Shown here: piece after piece, positions 6,712 to 7,350 of the stretch
How the letters are laid out: each line of letters starts with the position of its first letter
How positions within the stretch are numbered: position 1 is the stretch's first letter
Source: JBDKGV01 sp039798005
GTDB taxonomy: Bacteria > Fibrobacterota > Fibrobacteria > UBA5070
DNA length: 7,350 nt
Direction: 5' to 3'
NCBI GenBank assembly: GCA_039798005.1
Contig: JBDKGV010000177.1
Coordinates: 1-7,350, forward strand
The notes under the pieces: generated by a model
Seen by the model: only the letters and a program-made list of their open reading frames with translations
What the model was told of the DNA's origin: nothing
Database searches by the model: none
Program-made: the position numbers and the translations under genes

Positions 6712-6930
6712 ATCATCGATCAACGGGAACATTCGTCCGAAACCCGGACTGAAGAGGCTGGTCTCTGGACAAGCCTTTCGAGGTGCGTCCGGGAATCCAT
6801 CCTGCTGCTCGATCCATCTGGCGTCGTGACTTGGGTCAATCCCGCGACGGAACGCTGTCTCGGCCATGGCCCCTTGGGGTTGACGGAACCAAGCTGTCAG
6901 ACCACGTTCATCCGTCCGACCTTGCCTTGA
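6712..6930 (+). pseudogene. 5' fragment of a PAS sensor gene, out of frame with the rest
   Basis: This frame encodes a helical lead-in and then an unmistakable PAS beginning: SILLLDPSGVVTWVNPATER, then CLGHGPLGL. It then degenerates and stops at TGA 6928-6930. The neighbouring frame takes over with GTKLSDHVHPSDLALMEETF, the expected continuation with the conserved H-P-x-D-like core, so the coding signal switches frame at about 6870-6887. Adding one G next to GG at 6885-6886 would join them as L-T-G-T-K-L. The start is also abnormal: this frame has no ATG, GTG or TTG between the TAG at 6676 and the PAS core, while GGAGG (6699-6703) points to ATC at 6712, 8 bases on. Either this is a damaged gene, an uncalled base in the sequence, or a real non-standard start and shift. 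Confidence 0.7.
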
Positions 6931-7350
6931 TGGAAGAGACCTTCGGGAAGGTTGTCCAGTACCCCGACCTCACCCTTGGTTGCGATTTCCGGTTGCGCAA
7001 TTCCCATAGTCAATGGCTGAACATGGAAGGCAGCCTCACCAACCTGCGATTGCACCCTCCGGTCGCTGGAATCGTCGTGACCATGCAGGACGTGACCCGC
7101 TTCAGCCTTGCGGAAACCGCCCTGCGGGAAGCCGAATCCAAATACCAGAAGATCTTTGAAAACGCCATCGAAGGCATCTTCCAGAGCACTCCGGAAGGTC
7201 GATATCTCTCGGCAAACCCATCTCTTGCGCACATCTACGGCTTTGACGGTCCCCAGGAGATGATCGATTCCATCCGCGACATCTCGCAACAGATCTATGT
7301 CGACCCCAGCAGGCGCGACCTTTTCCTGGAATTGATGGAAAGCACCGACA
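6930..7350 (+). CDS. Multi-PAS sensor protein, main frame, 3' end outside window
   Basis: The frame is open to the right edge. It carries the second half of a first PAS domain (LGCDFRLRNSHSQWLNMEGS and AGIVVTMQDVTRF), a linking helix (AETALREAESKYQKI), and most of a second PAS (FENAIEGIFQSTPEGRYLSA, then NPSLAHIYGFDG and QQIYVDPSRRDLFLEL). This S-box style occurs in histidine kinases, diguanylate cyclases and adenylate cyclases, so the output domain beyond the window cannot be named. The coordinate used is the first ATG in this frame, overlapping the preceding stop as TGATG. However, in-frame PAS sequence extends back to about 6885, so the ancestral gene surely started upstream and ATG 6930 is only a possible restart. 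No transmembrane segment is visible in the encoded part, so sensing is probably cytoplasmic. Confidence 0.85.
   Translation, partial: MEETFGKVVQYPDLTLGCDFRLRNSHSQWLNMEGSLTNLRLHPPVAGIVVTMQDVTRFSLAETALREAESKYQKIFENAIEGIFQSTPEGRYLSANPSLAHIYGFDGPQEMIDSIRDISQQIYVDPSRRDLFLELMESTD

Noticed and set aside
6868..6885. Programmed -1 frameshift site in the PAS gene
   Set aside because: CCCC and GGGG runs are present, but no X-XXY-YYZ heptamer lies in register and I see no clear downstream stimulatory structure. A lost base is simpler.
6897..7289. A 130-codon minus-strand open frame opposite the PAS sensor
   Set aside because: The plus-strand frame has strong PAS signatures over the same bases, and the minus-strand translation has none.

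Overview
The window is GC-rich, densely coding bacterial DNA with no tRNA, rRNA, CRISPR array or insertion sequence that I can see. The composition, the diderm envelope genes and lipoproteins, and a C-terminal module on the secreted glycosidase (…SLHDLSGRLVRSG… ending …LPHGLYLARSG…LSLSITR) suggest an FCB-group bacterium. A Fibrobacterota-like lineage with plant-polysaccharide degradation is my best guess. That assignment is inference from protein style, not from a marker gene.

Layout, left to right. (1) 3-2282, plus: the 3' part of a secreted GH74-type xyloglucanase/endoglucanase with eight Asp-box motifs and a C-terminal sorting-like domain, followed by a clear intrinsic terminator at 2311-2341. 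(2) 2355-3359, minus: mltG, the endolytic murein transglycosylase, convergent with the glycosidase. (3) 3496-4650, minus: a lipoprotein with three chitobiase-C-terminal-like beta domains. (4) 4647-5243, minus: a small protein with a signal peptide and one membrane segment, which overlaps gene 3 by a TTGA stop/start junction. Genes 4, 3 and possibly mltG read as one leftward unit. (5) 5357-6568, plus, divergent: an M23 family endopeptidase lipoprotein. (6) 6712-7350, plus: the start of a multi-PAS sensor protein that runs off the window.

Functionally, the middle of the window is about the cell envelope: a transglycosylase that cuts nascent glycan strands, a peptidoglycan endopeptidase, and two unrecognised envelope proteins of which one is a lipoprotein. 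The glycosidase is an extracellular polysaccharide degrader and is probably unrelated to them.

The oddest locus is the PAS sensor. It has a good extended -10 promoter and a well-placed GGAGG, but the codon at the expected start is ATC. Its first PAS domain is then split between two frames around 6870-6887. Either the gene is decaying, the sequence lacks a base, or expression is unconventional. I did not find evidence for a wholly new multi-gene defence or mobile system here.
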